A stretch of DNA of 64,000 nt from positions 2,787,898-2,851,897 of the forward strand of contig NC_049988.1 in the NCBI RefSeq assembly GCF_000003815.2, written 5' to 3'. Source of the DNA: Branchiostoma floridae. Its lineage: Eukaryota; Chordata; Leptocardii; Amphioxiformes; Branchiostomatidae. Below are positions 57,901 to 62,900 of this stretch, in pieces. The translations under genes were made by a program, and so were the position numbers. The notes under the pieces are model-generated. The model was given only the letters and a program-made list of their open reading frames with translations. It was not told the origin of the DNA and did no database searches. Numbering within the stretch: the first letter of the stretch is position 1; every line of letters starts with the position of its first letter.

Positions 57901-60900
57901 TATTAGAAGTGAATCTAAATTTTTAATTCAGCTACACCAGTTCCCCAACATTCCCCAAAATAAACTTCGAGCCCTTAACGGGGTGAAGTTTTGCTAGAGG
58001 GACATACTGTAAATGCATTTTAAGTTCGCGGGGATTTAATTTTGCGGAAGCGGGAAAAAGGACTGTTTGCGGTGGTTTTAAGTTCGTGGTAGCACCATGC
58101 ACTGTAGTCTCTTACTGCCATTGGTTGGAAAAATGTTTGCTGTGGTTTTAAGTTTGTGGTATATTTGCAACGCGAAAACCGCAAACATTAAACCCCCGCG
58201 AAAATTTCTGCATTTACAGTACAACAGAACAAAGGGCTGACCTAACAAAAACATGTGTGCTATGCTACGTGCATTGTGTGCTTATTGATGATAGCTTAGC
58301 CAAGGTCACCTATAGTTGGGACAGAAATGTACTATAGATCTCTTTGTCTAAAACACAAAGCCTTATTTCACAAAGAATGAAAAATTAGCAAAAATAAAAG
58401 TTGTTGTTATTAAAAAGAAAAGAAAATATTGGATAATGACAACAGATTTAAAACATATGCTAACTGGTGGTGCAAAGCAGTCCATTGTGGCCTTGTGGTC
58501 AGGGTTGAAAACTCAAAATATAAAAGTTCTGAATTTGAATCTCTGAATTTTGTTCTGGATGTTGTGGAATGGCACTTTTATAACTCAACTGAAAGTCTTC
58601 ATTTTTTGTACCTTTTTTTATCTTCCTCCACTTTATAATTGACACTTGTATCTGTTTTTCAATATTTTTATAACAACAGCATACATCTGCATCTGCTTTG
58701 CATGATTCATAGTATGGTTGAAATTTTTTGGGAAATGAACGAAAATTAGTAGTGTGTGGATGTCATGATTTTTATATAATCAAATCAACATGGCCTAACA
58801 AAATGTACACACAACCAAAATAATGATTTTCAATTCAAGTGGCTTATATATAGTACCCATAAAATAATAACAGATGGCATCATAAATTTGCTTGCTCCAA
58901 ATTTACATATACATTACATGTACAGAGGTACAAGTCACAGTCTTTGTATCTCTGGCATTATCATACTGTAAATGATGACAATTTTGCAACTATAATTTTT
59001 CACGATGACCTTTGGCCACAGATTTACCACAATGGGAACATATGTTCCAACTTCTTTTGATAGAGTTTTTTTATTATTATATTATTCAGAAGCAACATTT
59101 ATTTTCACCATGCAACGGAAGTAAAAAAAGAGAAAAAACAAATATAATGTCAGGGCTTGAAATACTATTTTCCGTATACCTGCAGTGGCGTATTACCTGC
59201 ACCAGACAAATTTTACCTGCACGACTCAGAATTTAGGAAGTAGGGATCATACTAAATTTTTTCAGGAACCATTGCTATTATTTTTCTTATAATATATAGT
59301 TATATACTTAATAGGTGGTAACAGTTAATGCAGCTAATAACAATCCAGATACACCTACATCATATGACATATACTGAAAAATGTTTGCGGTAGCGCCATA
59401 GACTGTAGTAAAAAATATAGTGGAAAAATGTTTGCAGTGGTTTTAAATTTGTGGTGAAGTGGCCCAGTACATGGACCAGTGCAGGTAGACACCAGAAATA
59501 CCTGTGCACAGCTCCAATTTTACCTGCACTAACCTGTATATACTCAGTACATGGACCAGTGCAGGTAGACACCAGAAATACCTGTGCACAGCTCCAATTT
59601 TACCTGCACTAACCTGTATATACTCAGTACATGGACCAGTGCAGGTAGACACCAGAAATACCTGCACTGCTCCAATTTTACCTGCACTAACCTGTATATA
59701 CTCAGTACATGGACCAGTGCAGGTAGACACCAGAAATACCTGCACAGCTCCAGTTTTACCTGCACTAACCTGTATATACTCAGTACATGGACCAGTGCAG
59801 GTAGACACCAGAAATACCTGCACAGCTCCAATTTTACCTGCACTAACCTGCATATACAAGTGGTATTTTGAGCCCCGCAACCCCTAAATGCATATTACCA
59901 GGTTCCAACCAATCAGGAAGTTGGGTGTTTTTTTTGTCTTTAATCTAACAGACTTTGAAGATTTTGCAAAAACGAATAATGTATAATAAGTTTTTCACTG
60001 GGAAGCCAAACCCGTCACAAAACAGTTAAATCTCACACACTAGAGATAATGATTCTAATGGGCACCCCCCCACACACAAGCATATATCTAGATATAAGTA
60101 TAATATTTAGTATTTATTCATTATTCATTTATTGTCAAATTCTATCTAGTGCATTTTAGCATAATGCTATCATTTCTTAACCCTAAACCATTACGCTTAT
60201 TTTCAAAGTACACAGTATATGTATATACTTTGCTAATATGTACAAGTTTGTGTAAAAATGTCAGATGAAATATTGAAAAAAGCTGACATTGCCCTCCAAA
60301 CTTATAGAAAAAACTCATGCTATATCACATACCATTACTAAGAGCAAGGAGGTTAAACCTCCTTGCTAAGAGGGTCCCTTAGAATGCCAAATTTCTACCT
60401 TAGAATTTTCAAAATCTCAGGTAGATCTCCCCTTTTGGTTGCTTCTCTACCTCGCAATTACGATTATTATATATATAAAAGATATCAAGTCCTGGCTAGA
60501 ACATTAAATCTCTTTATTTTAAATCTCTTAATATGCTATAGAGGTTTCAGGTACGTGGTTTTTGCGGTAGCCTCTCCAAGACCCCGTTCACACTCAAAAA
60601 TATGAAGCGGCTTCAACGTGGAAGCCGCTTGATCCGGATCAGTTTTCTTGAGTCTGAACGCTCCAAGCGGCTTGGATTTTCACCGATCCGGCTCGTTTGC
60701 AATCCATCCCTGGGAGGTAGTTCGAGACACTTGTGAACAAGCCGCTTGGCTGAAATCGCGAGTGTGAACGCAATGTGGCTAGATTCTATGTAAATTTCCG
60801 ATTTGCCCCCTGTTGGAGGTTATATATCCATATATCGGCGGGAGCAGGAACACACGCCACATTGACAGGTTTGCTCACGTTACTAATTTTTGTGCCCAAT

Positions 60901-62716
60901 GATAATGTCTGGATAGAAAGAAAAAAACGCTGTAGGGTCAAGGCAAGTGGAATGGGAAGCAAACAAAGCTTTTTTTATCACGCGAAGAGAGAGGAACCAC
61001 AGCAAGCTAAAAAAATCACAAAAAACAAGCATATCTTTGAACAGATCTCTCTCTGGATCATGATATAAGACTATTAAGAGTGGGTTTGAGAAAACCTACA
61101 AACAATGTTGTACAAAAAGTACCTTAAGTCCAGATACAGAATCACAATCAGCTTGGATTGTGTGCGATTAATCTGATTGTCTGTAATGAGTGTGAACGTA
61201 ATTTTTTTGAAGCGGATTGCACGTTCAAGCGGCTTCCACGTTGAAGCCGCTTCATTTATTTGAGTGTGAACGGGGTCCAAGTTACAAAGTATACAAAACA
61301 CAAACATTTGTTCCGTTATGCAGTTTGTTTAGGTATCCATTGCAAACTTAATTACCACAAATACTTCCTGAACACAAAATTTTGTCCTTTCAAACTTGAA
61401 CAAATTAACAACAAATATCTTGTTCTGTGTATATTACACATCATGATACATCTTAATGCAATTGTAGTCAGTAGAAGAACTTCAGATAAAAAAGAATTCA
61501 TTACTTTTAGAAAGACTGTTAGCTCTACAAAAGAATAAATCTATGTTGCTTAACTGTAATTTATTAATTGATTGATCGTTTCATGATGTTGAGTTGTTGC
61601 AAATTATGCAATAATAATACACGTGATAATGATCTTTATTGCATGTTTGTGCCCGTAGGCTAAATGCACAAATGGCCACAGGTGATCTAATGGGTAAAAA
61701 GGAAAAAAAAACTAAACTTAAACTGGAATTTTCAACTAGACAAAAGAAAAATGATCTAAAATATCACGTTTTTCTATAGGAAACATCATAGTACTATCAT
61801 TCATCGCTGCATATAATATTTTCGTCTCTCTTTTTGAAGCACACGAACATATATGTCCATAATTCACACTACATTGTACGAAAAGTTCAAAACTGTTGGA
61901 CACAATGTTGGTCACAACAGTTGCGCAACAAAAAATAAACAAGAAACTCACCACACGTGCTGCTCTTTCCTGCGATTCGCATTTCCGACAAAACCACGAC
62001 CCTGTCGGCACTTGTACAATTCCGTAACACGCTGCAAGACACAAAAAACATAAACACGATGACTTGTTGTTTCATTCCAATAACAATATTACTTATAGAC
62101 ATAACTGTTGACACACACAAGTACAAACAATGTGCAAAACAAACAAATCATTATGTGCCATGTGCTAATTCCAGACATCAGCTGATCAAAAATGTAAACA
62201 AGTTGTAGTCGACTTGTTTTGTTTTGATTCTCAAAAAACACGGGAAAACATCACATCATGATAATTTCTACAAAATGGGGCCAAATTCAGTCTTCTAAAT
62301 CTTACAGACTGAGACAAAAATTTATTTTCTTTAACAAAAACAGGCGAGATTTTGTCGAAAATGTCTCTTGCTGAGTACAGCCCATTTTCAACCATGCGTG
62401 AAAAGGTGAACATAATAGAACCTTATCTCCCGCCAAAGCATTCTGAAATCGTCAATTTTTACCTCAGAATTCCTTCACACAAACCCTCACAAGACAATAC
62501 CGCATTGTTTTTCTTTCTCAGGTGAGATTTAAGGTCATTAATAAGAATAATAACAAAGTGGGGAGGGGGGAGAACAAAAAAAGGACGATCTTTTTTTTTC
62601 TCTCTACCTTGATGGACCGCCACATTACATCCGTGCCCGTCACAATACACCAGCGGGTTTTCCGCCCAACCATGCTCGTCTGAGCACACACAGCACCCGC
62701 CAACCATCTCCTTCAT
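25637..62716 (-). CDS. MLLT10: AF10/AF17 homologue (MLLT10/MLLT6), complete, 14 exons
   Basis: Chromatin reader and DOT1L cofactor; in vertebrates the PHD-knuckle-PHD module binds unmodified H3K27 and the OM-LZ region recruits DOT1L for H3K79 methylation. Exons, 5' to 3': 62716-62608, 62031-61952, 56139-56085, 53499-53390, 47915-47812, 43674-43575, 41292-40071, 37705-37601, 37112-36992, 36293-36202, 35084-34310, 27616-27511, 26101-25964, 25684-25637. The spliced frame is 3165 bases, 1054 residues, all GT-AG and in phase; AF10 is about 1070. Seen: PZP with all Cys/His ligands (8-186), SLRSLEETTQKFTSANF (266-282, an AF10/AF17 signature), AT-hook-like KPGRKP (308-313) and GPGRPP (515-520), octapeptide EQLLERQWNEGSQFLMEQ (677-694), leucine zipper (700-745) and the LSDQQRQ Gln-rich tail. 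MKEMVGGCC is taken as the start as in AF17; an in-frame ATG at 62803 would add 29 residues. Vertebrates have two paralogues, so one here fits a pre-duplication chordate. Confidence 0.97.
25964..26101 (-). CDS. MLLT10: MLLT10 exon 13
   Basis: Acceptor gatgccccag, donor gtacga, phase 0 to 0. Encodes ELVYQLMHRQMVAGMLQQGM then two GHGP repeats. ELVYQLM fits the FLYQLM motif of AF10. A minisatellite starts a few bases upstream of the acceptor. Confidence 0.9.
26104..26375. repeat. Minisatellite, about 20-bp unit with higher-order structure
   Basis: Unit resembles GGGACACAGAAATGCATTAT. Variant units (GGGTCACAGACATACATTAG, GGGTCACAGAGATGTATCAT) recur in the same order twice, indicating duplication of a multi-unit block. 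In MLLT10 intron 12, beside the exon 13 acceptor. Confidence 0.85.
26539..26901. mobile_element. MITE family F (CAGGGTTCTAGC), copy 1
   Basis: Termini CAGGGTTCTAGCCAGGATTT / CTAGAACCCTG are inverted. Contains repeated TTAGCGTAGTGG and CACTACACTAAAA words. Related to the copies at 54329, 54946 and (decayed) 60142. No clear target duplication. Confidence 0.75.
27139..27506. mobile_element. Harbinger-like MITE, family G, copy 2
   Basis: GGCCTAGGAAAAAAAATGTT at the left, AACATTTTTTTCCTAGGCC at the right, flanked by TTA on both sides (27136-27138, 27507-27509). The right TTA plus the next C is the gtaa of the MLLT10 exon 12 donor on the minus strand. Confidence 0.88.
27511..27616 (-). CDS. MLLT10: MLLT10 exon 12, Gln-rich
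   Basis: Acceptor atgtttag, donor gtaagg, phase 2 to 0. Encodes LQMLSDQQRQALFYQQQQMS, then QLLQQQQQLSP, matching the LSDQQRQ tail of AF10. Donor base +5 comes from a family G MITE. Confidence 0.93.
28613..29315. repeat. Tandem duplication, two copies of 350 bp
   Basis: The segment starting GATTATGTTAATTATTG at 28613 restarts at 28963 and, as far as I can read, is identical through GTGTTTTAGAT. Each copy contains GATTTGCATATTTGCATATT (octamer-like words). Related TTTGCATATTAATTA words occur alone at 29478 and 29661. Confidence 0.92.
29755..29862 (-). pseudogene. Broken tandem copy of the nested gene's 3' end
   Basis: Just past the stop of the 1003-residue gene, the last roughly 100 bp recur: AACAGAAGACTTGAACTGAT and AAGCGAGACAAGCAAAGAGA parallel the ATDRRLELIQ...KRDKQRER tail. 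Deletions and a stop break its frame. It is a small local duplication, not a separate gene. Confidence 0.75.
29863..32874 (-). CDS. 1003-residue coiled-coil, transposase-derived-like protein, nested in MLLT10 intron
   Basis: One uninterrupted exon. Residues 85-300 are Lys/Glu-rich with coiled-coil heptads. Residues 310-800 look like an RNase-H-fold transposase of hAT-like type: HNDGST (Asp383) and SDRGSVMKAFN (Asp459) sit where catalytic acids are expected, YCYMHVLINMA (494-504) resembles the C..H motif, LIGNRCNIQF (575-584) is a block I recall from large uncharacterised families of marine invertebrates and fish, and TNVTCERSIGYRNRL (760-774) resembles the C-terminal hAT dimerisation motif. 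A charged helix (800-910) and an acidic run (955-970) follow. I cannot name the superfamily or function. No terminal inverted repeats were found around it. The ATG at 32874 follows a likely acceptor (tacatag, 32880), and a leader exon and GC-rich promoter lie upstream, so it reads as a resident gene. Same strand as MLLT10. Confidence 0.8.
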   Translation of the reverse strand: MATNGDILQFCGQHKRLKVREKMELLKETFTSIDSRVETKVLWSSISRLAGKRKKLSKDKKELKSLLNQTFNSPKQNQTPQSRAPWTPRKKKLAKHLEEARMANKHLKKKLGSAEEWKNNMQCVQTELETLISEYTAAVQECDKITEDTEEKMKLMNNNNGELEKYIKEIENAFDSQSKKLQDATEKLSKWNVRNFNKREKSKKKKISICEEKLKHQDTLIAEMMARIRDLEVTNKKLTTEKVHLQKKASTLKAKLKMESPQAIVCANTEKIDKLEQEKRELEEENTMLEDTVKAMKTLETKHDKGYTNQIREVVIDLLSKNVSVKHVSSVIRTVLEKLAKMNITGHLPSETLIRTLAVEGRMLSVIQAGKAMLEGHATLHNDGSTQEKKKFNTTSVTTPSGTLSLGLYEMAEENAQAVFEGNKQTLKEVAEILAKFDSTDPEMELTNLLSMITSTMSDRGSVMKAFNSAFEEWRGEIIKDTSSSVEKVNNFYCYMHVLINMASVALDALKCFDVCAIEKKGMPTKNGRAVTEDALYAACRTFQKQCDERTGQAAAFQAFLYGKEPGRKCQFSKLIGNRCNIQFVNGAAFFFHLEDMREFLEIWKGGGTLSMSHSCLQQHLSNKVAIAGCRALGILEKRVTTPMWQEILAATSILDLNRQSLTMRAEFLRLSEDASELLVPDNKTIFPGREVVDEDDVCHALLKDSEDAELDALTISALELIFSSWVILIEKQLTDYLPGGMYDNPDENLKQKSKHVPTTNVTCERSIGYRNRLHQLKPSAKTLHIESLLLLSTNHTVDWLGKLSEDDKERALETARKAAPGCIKKQKEREQEILSHRLELLRQKQDEKERKIRRVSQEKSKICEAVRQGGGEWKTPEEVEQRLCECATDSKKKEKILAQLRFHKVVLEDPLPTDKRYLVQQQMTVNGSVKKFSMSELKENLLELIGMNTLRCNNNNEEDEDEDSDQEVEQGTKYMATDRRLELIQAEKAKLKKKRDKQRERL
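33116..33232 (-). other. Putative 5' leader exon of the nested gene
   Basis: Minus strand: acceptor cttctcag before 33232 and donor ggacag|gtgaga at 33116, pairing with the acceptor at 32880 just before the ATG. Non-coding. Inferred from splice consensus only. Confidence 0.4.
33385..33432 (-). promoter_or_regulatory. GC-box/E2F promoter candidate for the nested gene
   Basis: CpG-dense block with two CACGCCCC-type GC/CACCC boxes (33391-33410), CGCGGCGCGG, and TTTGGCGGGAAG on the minus strand (33421-33432), close to the E2F consensus TTTSGCGSGAAA. It stands out from the AT-rich intron and lies 0.5 kb upstream of the ATG. Confidence 0.5.
34310..35084 (-). CDS. MLLT10: MLLT10 exon 11, leucine zipper and Pro/Ser-rich region
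   Basis: Acceptor gttcggcaag, donor gtgaga, phase 1 to 2. Begins IATLLSCLHQLRQENQRLEE and continues through RLSVPL, the DOT1L-binding zipper, then a GC-rich coding stretch of Pro, Asn, His and Ser residues. Confidence 0.95.
35153..35368. mobile_element. Long-TIR MITE (AGTTACTCAAGC ends)
   Basis: Arms of about 75 bp are inverted: GGATATGGTTTTGGAAAC and GTTTCCAAAACCATATCC, ACTACTATCCAGTAGTTTT and AAAACTACTGGATAGTAG. In MLLT10 intron 10, 69 bp from exon 11. Confidence 0.85.
35578..36057. mobile_element. Inverted-repeat element (AAGGTAGCAGAACACAGT)
   Basis: AAGGTAGCAGAACACAGT at the left is matched by ACTGTGTTCTGCTACCTT at the right, 480 bp in all, in MLLT10 intron 10. No transposase. Confidence 0.8.
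36202..36293 (-). CDS. MLLT10: MLLT10 exon 10, octapeptide motif
   Basis: Acceptor gcattccag, donor gtatgt, phase 2 to 1. Encodes PTSIEQLLERQWNEGSQF and LMEQAAHFD, the AF10/AF17 octapeptide region. A family A MITE ends 17 bp upstream of the acceptor boundary. Confidence 0.96.
36311..36743. mobile_element. hAT-like MITE, family A, copy 2
   Basis: TAGGGGTGGGTACCGGTAC to ACCGATACCCAGCCCTA, with an exact 8-bp duplication ATCATAAG (36303-36310 and 36744-36751). It ends 17 bp from the MLLT10 exon 10 acceptor boundary. Confidence 0.95.
36992..37112 (-). CDS. MLLT10: MLLT10 exon 9
   Basis: Acceptor tctgcag, donor gtaagt, phase 1 to 2. Pro/Ser-rich, contains SSRGPMSPRF, in the position of the SSPRGSLSPRSP block that precedes the octapeptide in AF10. 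Confidence 0.87.
37113..37600. other. MLLT10 intron 8
   Basis: Contains a short GTGTGT microsatellite (37495-37525). No other structure seen. Confidence 0.6.
37601..37705 (-). CDS. MLLT10: MLLT10 exon 8
   Basis: Acceptor ttttgatcag preceded by a pyrimidine-rich run, donor gtagct, phase 1 to 1. Encodes GGLLSQMQARDSRP, then NHATFSSELLRRR, which resembles the TTFSELL region of AF10. An alternative in-frame acceptor lies at gatgcaag, 30 bp further in. Confidence 0.8.
38220..39012. mobile_element. Family B MITE interrupted by a family C element
   Basis: Left end GGCCATGTTGATTTGATTAT. The right end (CATCCATATAAACAAAGTCA...) is diverged. A 393-bp family C element is inserted at 38380, splitting the ggtatacc site of the family B interior. 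In MLLT10 intron 7. Confidence 0.8.
38380..38772. mobile_element. MITE family C, copy 1 (nested)
   Basis: CACCTTTGTCACGCGGCGGC at the left and GCCGCCGCGTGAGAAAGGTG at the right, flanked by TATA on both sides. Nearly identical to the inverted copy at 50890-51281. Confidence 0.93.
39013..39946. other. MLLT10 intron 7, proximal part
   Basis: AT-rich, with no recognised feature until the duplicated donor segment near 39947. Confidence 0.5.
39947..40070 (-). repeat. 62-bp tandem duplication carrying the exon 7 splice donor
   Basis: AGCTGAGAGACTGTCCCTAC followed by CTGAT occurs at 40051-40075 and again 62 bp lower, with the preceding TATCAGTAAGAAG also repeated. On the transcript this gives two identical ATCAG|GTAGGG donors. 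Confidence 0.9.
40071..41292 (-). CDS. MLLT10: MLLT10 exon 7, large low-complexity and AT-hook exon
   Basis: 1222 bp, acceptor tttcacag, donor gtaggg, phase 0 to 1. Ser/Thr/Pro-rich, with SLRSLEETTQKFTSANF, KPGRKP and KKKHDGPGRPPK (AT-hook type), mirroring the large central region of AF10. The donor is duplicated 62 bp downstream; using the copy reads into a stop at 40030. Confidence 0.95.
41293..43154. other. MLLT10 intron 6, central part
   Basis: No gene or clear transposon seen. GCAAAAATAAATGAATTTACAG at 42417 resembles 8052, a short dispersed repeat. Confidence 0.5.
43155..43510. repeat. CA-rich compound microsatellite
   Basis: About 350 bp of ACACACAT/ACATAC-type imperfect dinucleotide repeats, 65 bp from MLLT10 exon 6. 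The apparent His/Thr- or Cys/Val-rich frames in it are artefacts. Confidence 0.95.
43575..43674 (-). CDS. MLLT10: MLLT10 exon 6, end of PHD2
   Basis: Acceptor tctccag, donor gtgagt, phase 2 to 0. Encodes AQMGGLLCEEQGNYQNVKYC, then GYCSHHYSKLVKN, with the last zinc ligands. Confidence 0.95.
43727..44161. mobile_element. hAT-like MITE, family A, copy 3
   Basis: TAGGGCTGGGTATCGGTAC to GTACCGGTACCCAGCCCTA, 435 bp, with an exact 8-bp duplication CACATAAA (43719-43726, 44162-44169). The best-preserved copy in the window. In MLLT10 intron 5. Confidence 0.96.
44454..44663. mobile_element. Palindromic MITE family D, copy 2
   Basis: ACTGTAAATGAATCTAAGTT to GCGCATTTACAGT, with CCGCGAAAACCGCGAAC in the right arm. 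Same organisation as 14175-14384. Confidence 0.85.
44664..47435. other. MLLT10 intron 5, gene-free stretch
   Basis: AT-rich, with only short domain-less open frames. No recognised repeat, tRNA or rRNA. Confidence 0.55.
47436..47774. mobile_element. MITE family E, copy 2
   Basis: CAGGGCTAGAAATACCACCT to TTCTTTCGAGCCCTG, with a 5-bp duplication ATGTA. Ends 37 bp from MLLT10 exon 5 on the donor side. Confidence 0.88.
47812..47915 (-). CDS. MLLT10: MLLT10 exon 5, extended PHD2
   Basis: Acceptor gtttacag, donor gtaaat, phase 0 to 2. Encodes ICYICEESGRESKASSGACM, then TCNKNGCRQSFHVTC, with the full first set of PHD2 ligands. Confidence 0.96.
48371..48694. mobile_element. Inverted-repeat MITE (CAGGGTTGAACAAG)
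   Basis: CAGGGTTGAACAAGTTTTCT at the left and CTTGTTTATCCCTG at the right, flanked by a 5-bp duplication ATATA. CACTTGTC and CACTTGCCC words fill both arms. In MLLT10 intron 4. Confidence 0.9.
48927..48973. repeat. TG microsatellite
   Basis: About 23 TG units with one TATATGTA interruption. Confidence 0.97.
49107..50342. mobile_element. Outer MITE (GGGTGCAC family), split by a nested element
   Basis: CAGGGCCCAAAATTCATTTT at the left and GTATTTCGAGCCCTG at the right, with a 5-bp duplication GCATG (49102-49106, 50343-50347). GGGTGCACC words lie in both arms. Interrupted at 49326-50216. Confidence 0.9.
49326..50216. mobile_element. Nested MITE (CTCGAAATTAA) inside the 49107 element
   Basis: CAGGCCTCGAAATTAACTTT at the left and GTTAATTTCGAGCCCTG... 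inverted at the right, with an exact 5-bp duplication TCAAG (49321-49325, 50217-50221). 891 bp, no transposase. A decayed relative spans about 57716-57976. Confidence 0.92.
50890..51281. mobile_element. MITE family C, copy 2
   Basis: CACCTTTCTCACGCGGCGGC to GCCGCCGCGTGAGAAAGGTG, 392 bp, flanked by TATA. Inverted relative to 38380-38772 and almost identical to it, so recently active. In MLLT10 intron 4. Confidence 0.95.
51647..51857. mobile_element. Palindromic MITE family D, copy 3
   Basis: AGTGTAAATGCAGAAATGTT to AAATGCATTTACAGC, with CCGCGAACTTAAAACCACC inside. Opposite orientation to copies 1 and 2. Confidence 0.82.
51931..52754. mobile_element. Family B MITE split by a family A element
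   Basis: GGCCAGGTTGATTTGATTAA at the left and AATCAAATCAACATGGCC at the right, flanked by TTA on both sides (51928-51930, 52755-52757). A family A MITE occupies 52179-52581. Confidence 0.9.
52179..52581. mobile_element. hAT-like MITE, family A, copy 4 (nested)
   Basis: Interior blocks AAATTCAGGTCCAGAGG and GGACATGAACCTGGACCTGA identify the family. The termini are eroded. Flanked by TTGTTGGT and CTGTTGGT, a 7-of-8 duplication inside the family B element. Confidence 0.8.
52935..53200 (+). mobile_element. tRNA-headed SINE with conserved body
   Basis: Pol III A box TGGCATAATTGG (52943-52954) and B box GGTTCAAAACC (52987-52997). The body has CCTTGGGAATGGCACTTTAC and CACTCAGGTGAAAA (about 53020-53065), then GGTCCTGTGTTTGAGGAG and GAGCACGTTAAAGAACC (53105-53175). 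The last module is shared with the 5S-headed SINE at 16808-16870. In MLLT10 intron 4. Confidence 0.75.
53390..53499 (-). CDS. MLLT10: MLLT10 exon 4, knuckle and link to PHD2
   Basis: Acceptor gtttccag, donor gtacgt, phase 1 to 0. Encodes WAHVICALYIPEVQFGNVA, then the TMEPIIL strand and VPHDRFNK. Confidence 0.96.
53500..54328. other. MLLT10 intron 3, distal part
   Basis: No gene or defined repeat seen beyond short AT-rich runs. Confidence 0.5.
54329..54662. mobile_element. MITE family F, copy 2
   Basis: CAGGGTTCTAGCTAGTGCAC to GGCTAGAACCCTG, with GTAGTGGGCCACTACGCTAA inside. Flanking CTCTA and TTCTA agree at four of five bases. Confidence 0.85.
54946..55280. mobile_element. MITE family F, copy 3
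   Basis: CAGGGTTCTAGCTAGTGCAT to GGCTAGAACCCTG, close to copy 2 and in the same orientation, 283 bp away. TTCCG occurs on both sides. Confidence 0.85.
55600..55969. mobile_element. Harbinger-like MITE, family B, copy 4
   Basis: Right end CATATAATCAAATCAACATG then GCC. The interior TTTTCGGCCGTTTCC and TCTATTGTTTGGTATACTC match other copies; the left end is eroded. Another right end lies at 58765-58797. Confidence 0.75.
56085..56139 (-). CDS. MLLT10: MLLT10 exon 3, zinc knuckle start
   Basis: 55-bp exon, acceptor gtttcag, donor gtaaaa, phase 0 to 1. Encodes KCELCPHREGALKRTDTSG. Vertebrates have DNGG where this has DTSG at residues 79-82. Confidence 0.93.
56329..56934. mobile_element. hAT-like element with GCGCGTTAAAA arms
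   Basis: GGGAACGGGTTTTCTGCGCG at the left and CGCGCACAAAACCCCAACCC at the right are inverted, flanked by an 8-bp duplication CCATAAGG (56321-56328, 56935-56942). Clusters of TGCGCGTTAAAAA and its complement fill both ends. In MLLT10 intron 2. Confidence 0.85.
56943..58005. other. MLLT10 intron 2, repeat remnants
   Basis: A decayed CTCGAAATTAA-type element spans about 57716-57976. The rest is AT-rich, with no gene recognised. Confidence 0.5.
58006..58220. mobile_element. Palindromic MITE family D, copy 4
   Basis: ACTGTAAATGCATTTTAAGT to TTTCTGCATTTACAGT, with inverted CGCGGGGATTTAATTTTGCG and CCCCGCG arms. Confidence 0.87.
59151..59877. mobile_element. MITE family E copy 3 with internal tandem expansion
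   Basis: Begins CAGGGCTTGAAATACT and ends near GTATTTTGAGCCCC. A family D fragment lies at about 59390-59460, followed by five repeats of a 78-80-bp internal unit. In MLLT10 intron 2. Confidence 0.8.
59465..59865. repeat. Five tandem 78-80-bp units
   Basis: Units start at 59465, 59545, 59625, 59703 and 59781, each CAGTACATGGACCAGTGCAG...ACCTGCACTAACCTGTATAT. Units differ at few positions and by a 2-bp GT indel. Both strands stay open for about 100-145 codons only because the period is nearly divisible by three. Confidence 0.95.
60142..60510. mobile_element. Decayed MITE family F copy
   Basis: TTCTATCTAGTGCATTTTAG at the left and ATCAAGTCCTGGCTAGAAC at the right recall the family F termini; the interior is strongly eroded. 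Confidence 0.5.
60581..61276. mobile_element. Inverted-repeat element (ACCCCGTTCACACTCAAA)
   Basis: ACCCCGTTCACACTCAAA at the left, TTTGAGTGTGAACGGGGT at the right, 696 bp, with an exact 5-bp duplication CCAAG (60576-60580, 61277-61281). Subterminal GAAGCGGCTTC palindromes lie in both arms. Confidence 0.92.
61277..62607. other. MLLT10 introns 1 and 2, exon-flanking DNA
   Basis: Outside exon 2 (61952-62031) I see no repeat or gene. Intron 1 runs 62032-62607. Confidence 0.5.
61952..62031 (-). CDS. MLLT10: MLLT10 exon 2, second half of PHD1
   Basis: Acceptor tcttgcag, donor gtgagt, phase 1 to 0. Encodes ACYGIVQVPTGSWFCRKC and ESQERAARV, nearly identical to vertebrate AF10/AF17. Confidence 0.97.
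62608..62716 (-). CDS. MLLT10: MLLT10 exon 1, first half of PHD1
   Basis: MKEMVGGCCVCSDEHGWAEN through VAVHQ; donor gtagag, phase 1. Supplies the first zinc ligands of PHD finger 1. Alternative upstream ATG at 62803 in the same frame. Confidence 0.93.
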
Positions 62717-62799
62717 GCTGCCGGGGTTCTTCTGCCTACATCGGGACACAAATCCGACGCTGGAACCCGAAGGAAGGACATGAAAATCGGTTTCAGAAG

Positions 62800-62900
62800 T
62801 CAAACAAGTCGCGAAAAATGGTCGAGTTTTTGAATTGCCAACATTTGCTGCCGGGGAGTGGGCATGCGCAGCGCGGCGCCTTCTGGGTAACCTCCAAGCA
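62800..62900 (-). promoter_or_regulatory. MLLT10 promoter candidate
   Basis: GC-rich block just upstream of exon 1 with GCATGCGCA (62862-62870, NRF1-type), GCGCGGCGCC, and on the minus strand TACCCAGAAGG. No TATA box at the expected place. A CpG, TATA-less start is likely; the exact start site is not visible. Confidence 0.5.

Noticed and set aside
59443-59887. Repetitive open frames of 95-145 codons on both strands
   Set aside because: They arise from the five 78-80-bp tandem units of a MITE. No domain or start context.
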